64,000 nt of DNA from Duganella levis. GTDB lineage: Bacteria; Pseudomonadota; Gammaproteobacteria; Burkholderiales; Burkholderiaceae_D. Location of the stretch: NCBI RefSeq assembly GCF_009857605.1, contig NZ_WWCT01000008.1:62001-126000 (forward strand). Direction: 5' to 3'. Every line of letters begins with the position of its first letter. Positions within the stretch are counted from its first letter, which is position 1. Below are positions 1-9,785 of the stretch, piece by piece. The position numbers and the translations under genes are program-made. The notes under the pieces are model-generated. The model was not told where the DNA came from and made no database searches. It saw only the letters and a program-made list of their open reading frames with translations.

Positions 1-10
1 ACAGCAAATA

Positions 11-817
11 ATGAGCCGTACCGTAAAACAATTCCGCCAGGTTGCGCTGGCGCTGGGCGTCACCGTGCTGCTGGCCGGTTGCGCCGGCCCGAATCCGCGT
101 GACCCGTACGAGGGCTACAACCGCGCCATGTTCAATTTCAACGATAAAGTTGATGAATATGCGCTGAAACCGGTGGCCACGGGCTATAAAAACGTCACCC
201 CGAGTTTTGTGCAGACCGGCGTGGGCAACTTCTTCGGCAATCTGGGCGATGCCTGGACCGCCATCAATCAATTCCTGCAAGGCAAAGGCGAAGACGGCAT
301 GACCGACGTCACCCGCTTCGCGCTGAACTCGACGCTCGGTATCCTCGGCCTGTTCGACATCGCCTCGGAAGCGGGCTTGCCGAAGCACAAGGAAGACTTC
401 GGCCAGACGCTGGGCGTGTGGGGCGTGAATTCCGGCCCGTACCTGGTGCTGCCGCTGCTGGGCCCGTCCACCGTGCGTGACACGGTGGCGCTGCCGGTGG
501 ATATCTCCGGCGACATCTGGCGCTACAAGGACCCGACCAATGTGCGCAATATCGGCACCGTGCTGCGCGTGGTCGATACCCGCGCCGGCCTGCTGGACGC
601 TTCGACCCTGCTGGAAGCCGCTTCGCTGGACCGCTATGAGTTCCTGCGCGACGGTTATCTGCAGCGCCGCGAGAGCCAGATTCACCCGGACGCCGACTAT
701 GCGCCACGTAAAGTGGAAAAAGATGATACTGCTGAAACTTCTGCCCCCGTGTCATCCGAACCGGCGGCAAAAGAGTTAAACTCCGGCACACCGGCTGCAA
801 AACCTGACAGCCAGTGA
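11..817 (+). CDS. mlaA: MlaA (VacJ) outer-membrane lipoprotein
   Basis: This 268-residue protein is the outer-membrane component of the Mla system, which removes misplaced phospholipids from the outer leaflet and passes them to MlaC. A lipoprotein signal ends in LLAGC, giving an acylated Cys24. The mature part has the family pattern DPYEGYNRAMFNFND and a central hydrophobic GPYLVLPLLGPS stretch. The last 50 residues are a charged, low-complexity tail. mlaC follows after 29 bases. The MlaF, E and D genes would be expected just upstream, outside the window. In E. coli mlaA lies apart from the other mla genes, whereas here it sits inside the cluster. Confidence 0.95.
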   Translation: MSRTVKQFRQVALALGVTVLLAGCAGPNPRDPYEGYNRAMFNFNDKVDEYALKPVATGYKNVTPSFVQTGVGNFFGNLGDAWTAINQFLQGKGEDGMTDVTRFALNSTLGILGLFDIASEAGLPKHKEDFGQTLGVWGVNSGPYLVLPLLGPSTVRDTVALPVDISGDIWRYKDPTNVRNIGTVLRVVDTRAGLLDASTLLEAASLDRYEFLRDGYLQRRESQIHPDADYAPRKVEKDDTAETSAPVSSEPAAKELNSGTPAAKPDSQ

Positions 818-846
818 CCTGAAGAACCACTCATAAGGCATAAACA

Positions 847-1488
847 ATGAAATTTATTAAACAATTTATCGCTTTGGCCACTGTCGCACTGGCGTTCAAC
901 GCCGCCCACGCTGCCGACGAAGCGCCGGACGCGCTGGTCAAGCGCATCAGCTCGGACGTGCTCAACACCGCCAAGAGCGACAAGGCCATCCAGGCAGGCG
1001 ACACCAAAAAAGTCATCGACCTGGTGGAAACCAAGATCCTGCCGTACGTCGACTTCCAGCGCATGACCGCACTGGCCTCGGGCCGTTTCTGGCGTGACGC
1101 CACCCCGGACCAGCAGAAGGCGCTGACCGAGCAGTTCCGCCAGCTGCTGGTGTTCACCTATTCCGGCGCACTGTCGCAGGTAAAAGACCAGACCGTCGAG
1201 TTCAAGCCGCTGCGCGCTGACCCGACCGATACCGACGTCGAAGTGCGCTCGCAGGTCAACCAGGCCCGTGGCGAACCGATTCCGCTGAACTACCGCGTGG
1301 CCAAAGGCCCGAACGGCTGGAAGATCTACGACATCAACGTGCTGGGCGCGTGGCTGGTCGAGACCTACAAAGGCACCTTCGCGTCGGAAATCTCGAAGGG
1401 TGGCATCGACGGCCTGATCAAGGCGCTGACCGACAAGAACAAGTCGCTGGCCGCCAAGCCCCTCAACACTGCTGCACCAAAAAAATAA
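847..1488 (+). CDS. mlaC: MlaC periplasmic phospholipid-binding protein
   Basis: This 213-residue protein has a Sec signal peptide (residues 1-22, ending AHA) and a full-length MlaC/Ttg2D domain, recognisable from YVDFQRMTALASGRFWRDA and the later NGWKIYDINVLGAWLVETY. MlaC carries a phospholipid across the periplasm between MlaA and the inner-membrane MlaFEDB complex. It lies between mlaA and mlaB with short gaps, so co-transcription is likely. The stop is followed within 10 bases by mlaB. Length and domain order are normal for the family. Confidence 0.95.
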   Translation: MKFIKQFIALATVALAFNAAHAADEAPDALVKRISSDVLNTAKSDKAIQAGDTKKVIDLVETKILPYVDFQRMTALASGRFWRDATPDQQKALTEQFRQLLVFTYSGALSQVKDQTVEFKPLRADPTDTDVEVRSQVNQARGEPIPLNYRVAKGPNGWKIYDINVLGAWLVETYKGTFASEISKGGIDGLIKALTDKNKSLAAKPLNTAAPKK

Positions 1489-1497
1489 GCTGACGCC

Positions 1498-1920
1498 ATG
1501 AACGCCGTTACCGACCCCATCGACAACCTGCAATCGCTCACGTCCCTGACCGTGCTCAACGCCTCCGCGGCGTTGCAGCGTGGCTATGCCGCCATCAAGG
1601 CTGGCCAGACCGCGTTCGACCTGCGCCATGTGTTGACGGTGGATTCGGTGTCGGTGTCGGTGATGCTGGCCTGGCAGCGCGCCGCGCACGACGCCGGCAT
1701 CAAGCTGGAACTGAAAAACCTGCCGCCGGCGCTGCAAAGCCTGACCAAGCTGTACGGCGTGTGCTCGCTGCTGTTCCCAACGGATGTGCCGCTGGAGCAG
1801 GACCCGAACCTGGCGCGCAATCCGGCGCACGATGAATTTGCGCCTGTGAAGGCGCCGGAGACGGTCTTCGCCAAGAAGACCGCCGTGGCCGCCGACTCGG
1901 CCAACCACCATCCCCATTGA
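1498..1920 (+). CDS. mlaB: MlaB STAS-domain protein
   Basis: This 140-residue cytosolic protein has a STAS fold. Residues about 30-100 show the pattern of a small domain with hydrophobic strands and a central Asp-Ser pair in FDLRHVLTVDSVSVSVML. MlaB binds the MlaF ATPase and controls its activity and stability. The extra C-terminal 40 residues are polar and end in a His-rich tail. It is the last gene of the mla group here. A 68-base non-coding gap then separates it from transcript upstream of the ABC genes. Assignment rests on position after mlaC plus the STAS-like sequence. Confidence 0.85.
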   Translation: MNAVTDPIDNLQSLTSLTVLNASAALQRGYAAIKAGQTAFDLRHVLTVDSVSVSVMLAWQRAAHDAGIKLELKNLPPALQSLTKLYGVCSLLFPTDVPLEQDPNLARNPAHDEFAPVKAPETVFAKKTAVAADSANHHPH

Positions 1921-1953
1921 CCTCCGCCCCACCCCGCCGCCTGCAGTAAACCC

Positions 1954-1970
1954 CGGTCCGGCTCGGACCG
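1954..1970. repeat. Short perfect inverted repeat after mlaB
   Basis: CGGTCCG-GCT-CGGACCG forms a 7-bp stem with a 3-base loop in the gap between mlaB and the ABC genes. There is no proper T-run, so it is a weak terminator at best. It overlaps the expected -35 position of the TATAAT promoter just downstream and could equally be an operator. Confidence 0.5.
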
Positions 1971-1983
1971 ATTGAATTTCCCC

Positions 1984-1989
1984 TATAAT
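1984..1989 (+). promoter_or_regulatory. Candidate sigma-70 -10 box (TATAAT)
   Basis: A consensus TATAAT lies 90 bases upstream of the ABC ATPase ATG in the longest gap of this part of the run. The -35 region, about 1961-1966, is poor and lies in the inverted repeat. This suggests that the ABC genes and everything downstream have their own promoter, possibly activator-dependent. Confidence 0.45.
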
Positions 1990-2078
1990 TGAACGTTGCC
2001 ACAGTCGCAGCGCTGTGGCGTCCGCAGCATCTTCGCGCGCGCCGCATCGGCCGCCGCAACCTTATTGATAAGTCAAGC

Positions 2079-2993
2079 ATGACAGCGATCCAAATTAGCA
2101 ATGTCGAGAAGCGCTACAAGTCGCTCCAGGCACTGGGCGGCGTGTCCCTCAGCATCGAAGAGGGCGAATTCTTCGGCCTGCTGGGGCCGAATGGCGCCGG
2201 CAAGACCACCCTGATTTCCATCATCGCCGGCTTGATCCGGCCAGACGCCGGCTCGGTCAAGATCCACGGCCACGACGTGGTCAGCGATTTCCGCGAAGCG
2301 CGCAAGAAGCTGGGCGTGGTGCCGCAGGAACTGGTGTTCGACCCGTTCTTCACCGTGCGCGAGACGCTGCGTTTGCAATCGGGCTACTTTGGCCTGAAAA
2401 ACAACGACGCCTGGATCGACGAGGTGATGCACAACCTCAACCTGACCAACAAGGCCGACACCAATATGCGCGCGCTGTCCGGCGGCATGAAGCGCCGCGT
2501 GCTGGTGGCGCAGGCGCTGGTGCACAAGCCGCCGGTGATCGTGCTCGATGAGCCGACCGCCGGTGTCGACGTCGAGCTGCGCCAGACGCTGTGGAAGTTC
2601 ATCTCGCGCCTGAATCGCGAAGGCCACACCGTGGTGCTGACCACTCACTACCTGGAAGAAGCGCAGGCCATGTGCAAGCGCGTCGCCATGCTCAAGCTGG
2701 GGCAGGTGGTGGCGCTGGACAGCATGGCCTCGCTGATCCGCCGCATCTCCGGCTCGCAGCTGATCGTCAACATGAAGCACGGCGACCTGCCGGACGATTT
2801 GCGCCACCTGATCACGCATCCGGAAGCGTCGGAGCACGGCAAGAAGTACAGCCTGCGCATCAATGAATATGCGGAAGTCGAGCAAATCCTGGCGCGCCTG
2901 CGCGAATCGGGCGCCATCATCGACGACATGCAACTGCAACAAGCGGATCTGGAAGATATCTTCTTGCAGATCATGGACAAAGGTACCGTATGA
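2079..2993 (+). CDS. ABC transporter ATP-binding protein (YadG-like)
   Basis: This 304-residue ATPase has a Walker A GPNGAGKTT at residues 36-44, the signature LSGGM at 133-137 and Walker B VIVLDEP at 153-159, with a D-loop and H-loop following (TTHYLEE). The ATG at 2079 is preferred over an in-frame codon at 1989, because family homology begins at MTAIQISNVEKRY and the upstream codons hold the promoter region. It overlaps the permease gene by four bases (ATGA). The pair resembles the E. coli YadG/YadH exporter, whose substrate is unsettled. Its place between mlaB and ibaG hints at an envelope role, which is inference only. Confidence 0.9.
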   Translation: MTAIQISNVEKRYKSLQALGGVSLSIEEGEFFGLLGPNGAGKTTLISIIAGLIRPDAGSVKIHGHDVVSDFREARKKLGVVPQELVFDPFFTVRETLRLQSGYFGLKNNDAWIDEVMHNLNLTNKADTNMRALSGGMKRRVLVAQALVHKPPVIVLDEPTAGVDVELRQTLWKFISRLNREGHTVVLTTHYLEEAQAMCKRVAMLKLGQVVALDSMASLIRRISGSQLIVNMKHGDLPDDLRHLITHPEASEHGKKYSLRINEYAEVEQILARLRESGAIIDDMQLQQADLEDIFLQIMDKGTV

Positions 2994-3757
2994 ACTTCCT
3001 CTCCGCCGGATTCCGTACGCTGGTCTTCAAGGAGATCCTGCGTTTCTGGAAAGTCGCCACGCAAACCATTGCCGCGCCGATCCTGACCGCCATGCTGTAC
3101 CTGATGATCTTCGGCCATGTGCTGGAAGGCCGCGTCACGGTGTACCAGGACGTCAACTACACCTCGTTCCTGATTCCGGGCCTGGTGATGATGAGCGTGC
3201 TGCAGAACGCCTTCGCCAACGCCTCGTCGTCGCTGATCCAGTCCAAGATCACCGGCAACCTGGTGTTCGTGCTGCTGACGCCTTTGTCGCACTGGGAGAT
3301 CTTCTCGGCCTACGTGATCGCCGCCATGGTGCGCGGCATCATGGTGGGCCTGGGCGTGTTCCTGGTGACCGCCTGGTTTGCCCACCTGTCGTTCGCGGCG
3401 CCGCTGTGGATCCTGGCGTTTGCCCTGCTGGGCGCCGCCATCCTCGGCACCATGGGGCTGATCGCCGGCGTCTGGGCTGAAAAGTTCGACCAGCTGGCGG
3501 CGTTCCAGAACTTCCTGATCGTGCCGCTGACCTTCCTGGCCGGCGTGTTCTACTCGATCCACTCGCTGCCGCCGGTATGGCAGGCGGTGTCGCATCTGAA
3601 TCCGTTCTTCTACATGATCGACGGCTTCCGTTACGGTTTCTTCGGCCAGTCCGACGTCAGCCCGCTGGTGAGCCTGGCCATTGTTTCGGCCTTCCTGGTG
3701 GTGCTGTCGTTCCTGGCGATTCGTTTGCTGCGCAGCGGTTACCGCCTGCGCCACTAA
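2990..3757 (+). CDS. ABC-2 type transporter permease (YadH-like)
   Basis: This 255-residue integral membrane protein has about six hydrophobic segments and the ABC-2 membrane-domain pattern. That pattern includes SFLIPGLVMMSVLQNAF near residue 60 and FLAGVFYSIHSLPPVWQ near residue 185. Its start codon overlaps the stop of the ATPase gene, so the two are translationally coupled. With the upstream ATPase it would form a homodimeric-permease exporter. The substrate cannot be read from the sequence. Confidence 0.9.
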   Translation: MNFLSAGFRTLVFKEILRFWKVATQTIAAPILTAMLYLMIFGHVLEGRVTVYQDVNYTSFLIPGLVMMSVLQNAFANASSSLIQSKITGNLVFVLLTPLSHWEIFSAYVIAAMVRGIMVGLGVFLVTAWFAHLSFAAPLWILAFALLGAAILGTMGLIAGVWAEKFDQLAAFQNFLIVPLTFLAGVFYSIHSLPPVWQAVSHLNPFFYMIDGFRYGFFGQSDVSPLVSLAIVSAFLVVLSFLAIRLLRSGYRLRH

Positions 3758-3773
3758 AATTCAAGGACTTATC

Positions 3774-4010
3774 ATGCCTACTACTCCAGAACTCATCCAC
3801 GGCTATATCTCGGCCGGTCTCGAATGCACCCACCTTCAAGTGGAAGGCGACGGCCAGCACTTCCAGGCGGTGATCGTCTCGCCGGCATTTGCCGGCAAGC
3901 GCCCGATCCAGCGCCACCAGCTGGTGTACGCCGCACTGGGTGACCGCATGCGCGAAGAAATCCACGCGCTGTCGATGAAAACCCTCACCCCTGAAGAATA
4001 CCAAGGATAA
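3774..4010 (+). CDS. ibaG: BolA family protein, IbaG type
   Basis: This 78-residue protein is a single BolA domain, recognised by [35 protein letters not shown] with the conserved His near residue 40. BolA/IbaG proteins partner with monothiol glutaredoxins in [2Fe-2S] handling. The ATG at 3774 was chosen because the open frame upstream overlaps the permease gene and shows no homology. The order mla-ibaG-murA is the same as in E. coli, which supports the IbaG rather than the BolA subgroup. murA starts two bases after the stop. Confidence 0.88.
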   Translation: MPTTPELIHGYISAGLECTHLQVEGDGQHFQAVIVSPAFAGKRPIQRHQLVYAALGDRMREEIHALSMKTLTPEEYQG

Positions 4011-4012
4011 GC

Positions 4013-5263
4013 ATGGACAAGCTTCTGATTCAAGGCGGTAACCGCCTGCAAGGCGACATCACCATTTCGGGCGCGAAGAACGCCGCCCTGCCTATCCTGT
4101 GCGCGGGCCTGCTGACCGCCGGCGATCTGGAACTGTCCAATGTGCCGCACCTGCACGACGTTGCCACCATCCTCAAGCTGCTGGGCGAAACCGGCCTGAA
4201 AGTCACGCAGGACAACGACAAGGTCACGCTCAACGGCAGCGCCATCACCAAGCTGGAAGCGCCGTATGAAATGGTGAAAACCATGCGCGCCTCGATCCTG
4301 GTGCTGGGGCCACTGCTGGCGCGCTTCGGCGAAGCCAAGGTCTCGCTGCCGGGAGGCTGCAACATCGGTTCGCGTCCGGTCGACCAGCACATCAAGGGTC
4401 TGCAGGCGATGGGCGCCGACATCACCATTGAAGGCGGCTACATCTACGCCAAGTGCGCCAAGCTGAAAGGCGCGCGCATCGTCACCGACATGATCACCGT
4501 CACCGGCACCGAGAACCTGCTGATGGCGGCGACCCTGGCCGAAGGCGAGACCGTGCTGGAAAACGCCGCCTGCGAACCGGAAGTGACCGACCTGGCGCAC
4601 CTGCTGGTGTCCATGGGCGCGAAGATCGAAGGCATCGGCACCAACCGCCTGGTGATCCAGGGCGTGGCCGAGCTGCATGGCGCCAAGCACACGGTGGTCT
4701 CCGACCGCATCGAAGCGGCGACCTTCCTGTGCGCCGTAGCCGCCACCGGTGGCGACATCACCATCCGCAACACCCGCGTCGACATCATGGATGCGGCGCT
4801 GGACAAGCTGCGCGAGATCGGCCTGCAACTGACCATCGGCGACAACTGGATCCGCGCGCAGATGGACAAGCGTCCGACCGCCGTCACTTTCCGCACCACC
4901 GAATACCCTGGCTTCCCGACCGACATGCAGGCGCAGTTCATGGCGGTGAACACCATCGCCGAAGGCGCCAGCCGCGTGACGGAAACCATTTTTGAAAACC
5001 GCTTCATGCACGTCCAGGAGATGAACCGCCTGGGCGCGCAAATTGAAACCGATGGCAACACCGCCTTTATCAAAGGCGTGGAACAGCTGGTTGGCGCGCC
5101 TGTGATGGCGACCGACCTGCGTGCCTCCGCTTCGCTGGTGATCGCCGGCCTGGCCGCGCGCGGTGAAACGCTGATCGACCGCATCTATCACCTGGACCGT
5201 GGCTACGATCAGATGGAAGTCAAACTCTCCGCCGTAGGCGCCAACATCCAGCGAATCAAATAA
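4013..5263 (+). CDS. murA: UDP-N-acetylglucosamine 1-carboxyvinyltransferase
   Basis: This 416-residue enzyme transfers enolpyruvate from PEP to UDP-GlcNAc, the first committed step of peptidoglycan synthesis in the cytoplasm. The catalytic cysteine is Cys116 in the [10 protein letters not shown] loop, so the enzyme should be fosfomycin-sensitive at that residue. The N-terminal [20 protein letters not shown] is typical. Length and domain layout are standard. It sits between ibaG and hisG with gaps of 2 and 5 bases, which ties cell-wall synthesis to the same long run as histidine biosynthesis. Confidence 0.97.
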   Translation: MDKLLIQGGNRLQGDITISGAKNAALPILCAGLLTAGDLELSNVPHLHDVATILKLLGETGLKVTQDNDKVTLNGSAITKLEAPYEMVKTMRASILVLGPLLARFGEAKVSLPGGCNIGSRPVDQHIKGLQAMGADITIEGGYIYAKCAKLKGARIVTDMITVTGTENLLMAATLAEGETVLENAACEPEVTDLAHLLVSMGAKIEGIGTNRLVIQGVAELHGAKHTVVSDRIEAATFLCAVAATGGDITIRNTRVDIMDAALDKLREIGLQLTIGDNWIRAQMDKRPTAVTFRTTEYPGFPTDMQAQFMAVNTIAEGASRVTETIFENRFMHVQEMNRLGAQIETDGNTAFIKGVEQLVGAPVMATDLRASASLVIAGLAARGETLIDRIYHLDRGYDQMEVKLSAVGANIQRIK

Positions 5264-5268
5264 TCATC

Positions 5269-5934
5269 ATGAGTGCATTCCAAGCCGACTCCCAGCAGCT
5301 GATCCTTGCGCTGTCGAAGGGCCGTATTTTCGAGGACACCCTGCCGTTGCTGGAAGCAGCCGGCATCACCGTCACCGAGAATCCGGAGACTTCGCGCAAG
5401 CTGATCCTGCCGACCAATGACCCGAACGTGCGCGTGCTGATCGTGCGCGCCACCGATGTGCCGACCTATGTGCAGCATGGCGCAGCGGACTTCGGCGTGG
5501 CCGGCAAGGATGTGCTGCTGGAGCACGGCGGCGAAGGCCTGTACCAGCCGATCGACCTGCACATCGCCGAGTGCCGCATGTCGGTCGCGGTCCGCAACGG
5601 TTTCGATTACGAGACCGCGGTGCGTCAGGGTGCGCGCCTGCGCGTGGCCACCAAGTTCGTCGAGACGGCGCGCGCGCACTTCGCCAAGAAGGGTGTGCAC
5701 GTCGATCTGATCAAGCTGTATGGCTCGATGGAGCTGGCGCCGCTGGTCGGCCTGTCGGACGCCATCGTCGACGTGGTCAGCACCGGCAATACGCTGCGCG
5801 CCAACGACCTGAAAGAGGTCGAGGCCATCATGGATATTTCGTCGCGCCTGATCGTCAACCAGGCCGCGCTGAAGATGAAACGCGAGCGTCTGCAACCTAT
5901 TCTCGAAGCGTTTGAACGCGCTTCCAAAAAGTGA
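5269..5934 (+). CDS. hisG: ATP phosphoribosyltransferase, short form
   Basis: This enzyme catalyses the first step of histidine synthesis, joining ATP and PRPP. At 221 residues it is the short HisG form, lacking the C-terminal ACT-like regulatory domain of the long form. Motifs include [16 protein letters not shown] at the N-terminus and the PRPP loop [14 protein letters not shown] near residues 165-180. Known short HisG enzymes need the HisZ subunit for activity and feedback control, and no hisZ lies in this window. The end overlaps a possible GTG start of hisD. Confidence 0.95.
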   Translation: MSAFQADSQQLILALSKGRIFEDTLPLLEAAGITVTENPETSRKLILPTNDPNVRVLIVRATDVPTYVQHGAADFGVAGKDVLLEHGGEGLYQPIDLHIAECRMSVAVRNGFDYETAVRQGARLRVATKFVETARAHFAKKGVHVDLIKLYGSMELAPLVGLSDAIVDVVSTGNTLRANDLKEVEAIMDISSRLIVNQAALKMKRERLQPILEAFERASKK

Positions 5935-5939
5935 ACGCC

Positions 5940-7247
5940 ATGATTACCAAGCTCGATTCCAGCCAGGCCGATTTCAAGCAGCGTCTGGACACGCTGCTGG
6001 CGTTTGAAGCCAGCACCGACGACGCCATCGAGAACGCCGTCTCCGGCATTCTGGCGGACGTCAAACAGCGCGGCGATGCCGCCGTCCTCGAATACACCAA
6101 CCGCTTCGACCGCATTCCGAACGGCGGCGCCACCAGCATAGCGGCGCTGGAAATCTCGCAGGAAGAAATGCAGGCCGCATTGGCCGCGATTCCGGACGCG
6201 CAGCGCAAGGCACTGGAAGTCGCCGCGCACCGCGTGCGCGTGTTCCACGAACGCCAGAAGCAGGAACTGAACGGCTTCACCTACACCGAGCCGGATGGCA
6301 CGGTGCTGGGCCAGCGCGTCACGCCGCTGGACCGCGTCGGCATCTACGTCCCGGGCGGTAAAGCCGCTTACCCATCGTCGGTGCTGATGAACGCGATTCC
6401 GGCGCACGTCGCCGGCGTCGAAGAAATCATCATGGTGGTGCCAACGCCGGACGGCGTGAAGAACCAGATGGTGCTGGCCGCCGCCGCGATTGCCGGCGTC
6501 ACCCGCGTGATCACTATCGGCGGCGCGCAAGCCGTCGCCGCGCTGGCGCATGGCACCGAAACCATCCAGGCCGTCGACAAGATCGTCGGCCCTGGCAATG
6601 CCTACGTGGCCTCGGCCAAGCGCCGCGTGTTCGGCGTGGTCGGCATCGACATGATCGCCGGCCCGTCGGAAATCCTGATTGTTGCTGACGGCACTACCGA
6701 TCCTGACTGGGTCGCGATGGACCTGTTCTCGCAAGCGGAGCACGACGAGCTGGCGCAAGCCATCCTGCTGTGCCCAGACGCCGACTACATCGCCAAGGTG
6801 GAAGCCAGCATAGAAAAGCTACTTCCACAGATGCCACGCCAGGAAGTAATCCGCACCTCGCTGGGCGACCGCGGCGCGCTGATCAAAGTGCGCGACATGG
6901 ACGAAGCCTGCGCCATCGCCAACAGCATCGCCGCCGAGCACCTGGAAATCTCCGCCGTCGAGCCGCAGCAATGGGCCGACAAGATCCGTCACGCCGGCGC
7001 CATGTTCCTCGGCCGCTTCTCGTCCGAGTCGCTGGGCGACTACTGCTGCGGTCCTAACCACGTGCTGCCGACGTCGCGCACCGCGCGCTTCTCGTCGCCG
7101 CTGGGCGTGTACGATTTCCAGAAACGCTCGTCGATCATTTATGTGAGCGAAGCCGGCGCGCAAACGCTGGGCAAGGTCGCGGCCGAACTGGCGTACGGCG
7201 AAGGCCTGCAGGCGCACGCCCGCAGCGCGGAACTGCGTATCAAGTAA
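5940..7247 (+). CDS. hisD: Histidinol dehydrogenase
   Basis: This 435-residue zinc enzyme carries out the last two oxidations from histidinol to histidine. The signature [14 protein letters not shown] and the metal-site segment [14 protein letters not shown] are present, as is the C-terminal [15 protein letters not shown]. An in-frame GTG at 5931, overlapping the hisG stop, would add three residues. The ATG at 5940 is preferred by codon type, but the choice is not certain. The stop codon shares its last base with the start of the following methyltransferase gene (TAATG). Confidence 0.95.
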   Translation: MITKLDSSQADFKQRLDTLLAFEASTDDAIENAVSGILADVKQRGDAAVLEYTNRFDRIPNGGATSIAALEISQEEMQAALAAIPDAQRKALEVAAHRVRVFHERQKQELNGFTYTEPDGTVLGQRVTPLDRVGIYVPGGKAAYPSSVLMNAIPAHVAGVEEIIMVVPTPDGVKNQMVLAAAAIAGVTRVITIGGAQAVAALAHGTETIQAVDKIVGPGNAYVASAKRRVFGVVGIDMIAGPSEILIVADGTTDPDWVAMDLFSQAEHDELAQAILLCPDADYIAKVEASIEKLLPQMPRQEVIRTSLGDRGALIKVRDMDEACAIANSIAAEHLEISAVEPQQWADKIRHAGAMFLGRFSSESLGDYCCGPNHVLPTSRTARFSSPLGVYDFQKRSSIIYVSEAGAQTLGKVAAELAYGEGLQAHARSAELRIK

Positions 7248-8059
7248 TGACAGATACGTGGATCAATCAGGTTTTCTGTGAGGATGCGTTGGCCGGTTTG
7301 GCACGCATCCCGGATGGTTCCATCGATCTGATACTGACCGACCCGCCGTATAACCTCGGCAAGGACTACGGCAATGCATCGGACCAGCAAACGGTGGACG
7401 AATACCTGCGCTGGACCGAGCAGTGGATCGATGCCGCCCTGCCCAAGCTGAAGCCCAACGGCAGCTTGTACATCTTCCTGACCTGGCGTTTTTCGCCGGA
7501 GATTTTCGTCATGCTGAAAAAGCGCATGACGATGATGAACGAAATTATCTGGGACCGCCGTGTGCCGTCGATGGGCGGCAGCGTGCGCAGTTACTCGTCG
7601 GTGCATGACACCATCGGCTTCTTCGTCGGCCGCAAGGACTACTACTTCGACCTGGACGCGGTGCGCATTCCGTACGACGCCGCCACCAAGAAGGCGCGCT
7701 CGCGCTCCATCTTCATCGGCGCCAAGTGGCTGGAAGTGGGCTACAACCCGAAGGATTTGTGGAGCGTGTCGCGCCTGCACCGCGAGCATCCGGAGCGCGC
7801 CGACCATCCGACCCAAAAGCCGCTGGAGATTATCGAGCGCATGGTCAAGGCTTCGTGCCCGCCGGACGGCGTGGTGCTGGACCTGTTCATGGGCAGCGGC
7901 ACCACGGCGATAGCAGCCAAGCGCACCGGCCGACATTTCGTCGGCTTCGAGCTGAATCCGGATTACTGCGCGATTATCGCCGAGCGTCTGGCGATGCCCG
8001 AAGTGCCGGCGCCGCCGCCGAAGAAACCCAAGAAACCCCGAAGTACCGTCAATTCATAG
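7247..8059 (+). CDS. Solitary beta-class DNA methyltransferase inside the his operon
   Basis: This 270-residue protein has the catalytic motif IV DPPY at residues 32-35 near the N-terminus and the AdoMet-binding motif I FMGSGTT at 214-220 near the C-terminus. That circular order defines the beta class, and DPPY suggests N6-adenine rather than cytosine methylation. There is no restriction endonuclease beside it. The start overlaps the hisD stop by one base, and hisC follows after 13 bases. The gene therefore appears to be translated from the histidine mRNA. The C-terminus is a Pro/Lys-rich tail. Related solitary enzymes occur in Burkholderiales, but the recognition site here is unknown. Confidence 0.9.
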   Translation: MTDTWINQVFCEDALAGLARIPDGSIDLILTDPPYNLGKDYGNASDQQTVDEYLRWTEQWIDAALPKLKPNGSLYIFLTWRFSPEIFVMLKKRMTMMNEIIWDRRVPSMGGSVRSYSSVHDTIGFFVGRKDYYFDLDAVRIPYDAATKKARSRSIFIGAKWLEVGYNPKDLWSVSRLHREHPERADHPTQKPLEIIERMVKASCPPDGVVLDLFMGSGTTAIAAKRTGRHFVGFELNPDYCAIIAERLAMPEVPAPPPKKPKKPRSTVNS

Positions 8060-8072
8060 GAGCCCAAGTAAG

Positions 8073-9167
8073 ATGTCCGCCATCGACACCCTGATTAACA
8101 GCACCATCCGCTCAGACGTGCGCGCCGCAGCCGGCTACCACGTTGCCGATGCGAGTGGCTTTATCAAGCTGGATGCGATGGAGAACCCTTACCAGCTGCC
8201 GCATCATCTGCGCGACGACCTGGCCAAGCGCCTGGCCGACGTGGCGCTGAACCGCTACCCGGTAGCTTCCTACAGCACGGTCAAGCAGCGCATTGTCGAC
8301 AAGCTGGGCGTGCCGGCCGGCTATGACGTCATCCTCGGCAACGGCTCGGATGAACTGATCTCCATTCTGTGCATGGCCTGCGCCACGCAGGACCGCCGCA
8401 GCACCGTGCTGGCGCCGACGCCGTCGTTCGTCATGTACCAGCGCTCGGCGCAATTCGCCGGCATGGATTACGTCGGCGTGCCGCTGAAGGCCGACCTGAC
8501 GCTGGACCTGCCGGCGATGCTGGCGGCGATCGAACAGCACAAGCCGTCGCTGGTGTTCCTGTCCTACCCGAACAACCCGACCGGCAACCTGTTCGCCGAA
8601 GACGACATCGTCGCCATCATCAAGGCATTGGACGGTTTCGGCCTGGCCGTGGTGGATGAAGCCTACGAGCCGTTCGCGCAGCAGACCTTTATGCACCGCC
8701 TGCCGGAATTTAACAACCTGGTGGTGATGCGCACGGTCTCGAAGCTGGGCCTGGCCGGCATCCGCCTCGGCTATCTGTCGGCGGCGCCGCAATTGCTGGC
8801 GGAATTCGACAAAGTGCGGCCTCCTTACAACATCAACGTGCTGACCCAGGTTGCGGCTGAATTCGCGCTCGACCACGTGGATGTGCTGAACCAGCAGGCC
8901 GCCAATTTGCGCGCCGCACGCGCCGATCTGACGGCTGCATTGGCCCGTCTGCCCGGCGTGGAGGTTTTTCCGTCGGCGGCGAATTTTATCTTGATTCGCG
9001 TGCCCAATTCCGACGATGCCTACGCGAAACTGCTGTCCCGCAAGGTATTAGTCAAAAATGTGAGTAAAATGCACAGTGTGCTGACCAATTGTTTACGGAT
9101 CACCGTGAGCACCCCGGAAGAAAATTCCACCTTCCTCGATGCCTTCGCCGCATCGCAGGCAGCCTGA
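8073..9167 (+). CDS. hisC: Histidinol-phosphate aminotransferase
   Basis: This 364-residue PLP enzyme converts imidazole-acetol phosphate to histidinol phosphate. The fold-type I features are visible: [11 protein letters not shown] near residue 165, VVDEAYEPF near 193 and the PLP lysine in [15 protein letters not shown] near residue 225. A good AAG-rich ribosome site precedes the ATG. The gene order hisD-hisC-hisB, broken only by the methyltransferase, makes hisC a safer call than another aminotransferase. Confidence 0.95.
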   Translation: MSAIDTLINSTIRSDVRAAAGYHVADASGFIKLDAMENPYQLPHHLRDDLAKRLADVALNRYPVASYSTVKQRIVDKLGVPAGYDVILGNGSDELISILCMACATQDRRSTVLAPTPSFVMYQRSAQFAGMDYVGVPLKADLTLDLPAMLAAIEQHKPSLVFLSYPNNPTGNLFAEDDIVAIIKALDGFGLAVVDEAYEPFAQQTFMHRLPEFNNLVVMRTVSKLGLAGIRLGYLSAAPQLLAEFDKVRPPYNINVLTQVAAEFALDHVDVLNQQAANLRAARADLTAALARLPGVEVFPSAANFILIRVPNSDDAYAKLLSRKVLVKNVSKMHSVLTNCLRITVSTPEENSTFLDAFAASQAA

Positions 9168-9185
9168 CACCATCGCGAGCTTTTC

Positions 9186-9776
9186 ATGAACCGCACCGCA
9201 GAAATCATCCGCAATACCAACGAGACGCAAGTCCGCGTTTCCATCAACCTGGACGGCACCGGCAAGCAAAAGCTGAACACCGGCGTGCCCTTCCTCGACC
9301 ACATGCTGGACCAGATCGCCCGCCACGGCCTGTTCGATCTGGAAGTGGAAGCCACCGGCGACATCCATATCGACAACCACCACACGGTGGAAGACGTCGG
9401 CATTACGCTGGGCATGGCGGTGGCCAAGGCCATCGGCGACCGTAAGGGCATCGTCCGCTACGGCCATTCGTATGTGCCGCTGGACGAGGCGCTGTCGCGC
9501 GTCGTGCTGGATTATTCCGGCCGCCCAGGCATCGAATATCACATCCCGTTCACGCGGGCGATGATCGGCACCTTTGACGTCGACCTGACGCTGGAATTCT
9601 TCCGCGGCTTCGTCAATCACGCCCTGGTCACGCTGCACATCGACAACCTGCGCGGCACCAACGCCCACCACCAGTGCGAGACGGTCTTCAAAGCATTTGG
9701 CCGCGCGCTGCGCATGGCGTCGGAACTCGATCCACGCGCCGCCGGCACCATCCCGTCGACCAAAGGCACTCTGTAA
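9186..9776 (+). CDS. hisB: Imidazoleglycerol-phosphate dehydratase (monofunctional)
   Basis: This 196-residue manganese enzyme dehydrates imidazoleglycerol phosphate. The metal-binding motifs [14 protein letters not shown] and [17 protein letters not shown] are both present. Unlike the E. coli HisB it lacks the N-terminal histidinol-phosphate phosphatase domain, so that step must be done by a protein encoded elsewhere. hisH follows after 9 bases. Confidence 0.96.
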   Translation: MNRTAEIIRNTNETQVRVSINLDGTGKQKLNTGVPFLDHMLDQIARHGLFDLEVEATGDIHIDNHHTVEDVGITLGMAVAKAIGDRKGIVRYGHSYVPLDEALSRVVLDYSGRPGIEYHIPFTRAMIGTFDVDLTLEFFRGFVNHALVTLHIDNLRGTNAHHQCETVFKAFGRALRMASELDPRAAGTIPSTKGTL

Positions 9777-9785
9777 GAAGACACC

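Noticed and set aside
2079..3757. Calling the ABC pair MlaF/MlaE
   Set aside because: The permease is of ABC-2 type and not the MlaE fold, and the ATPase is of the YadG/NodI-like group. MlaFED are expected upstream of the window.
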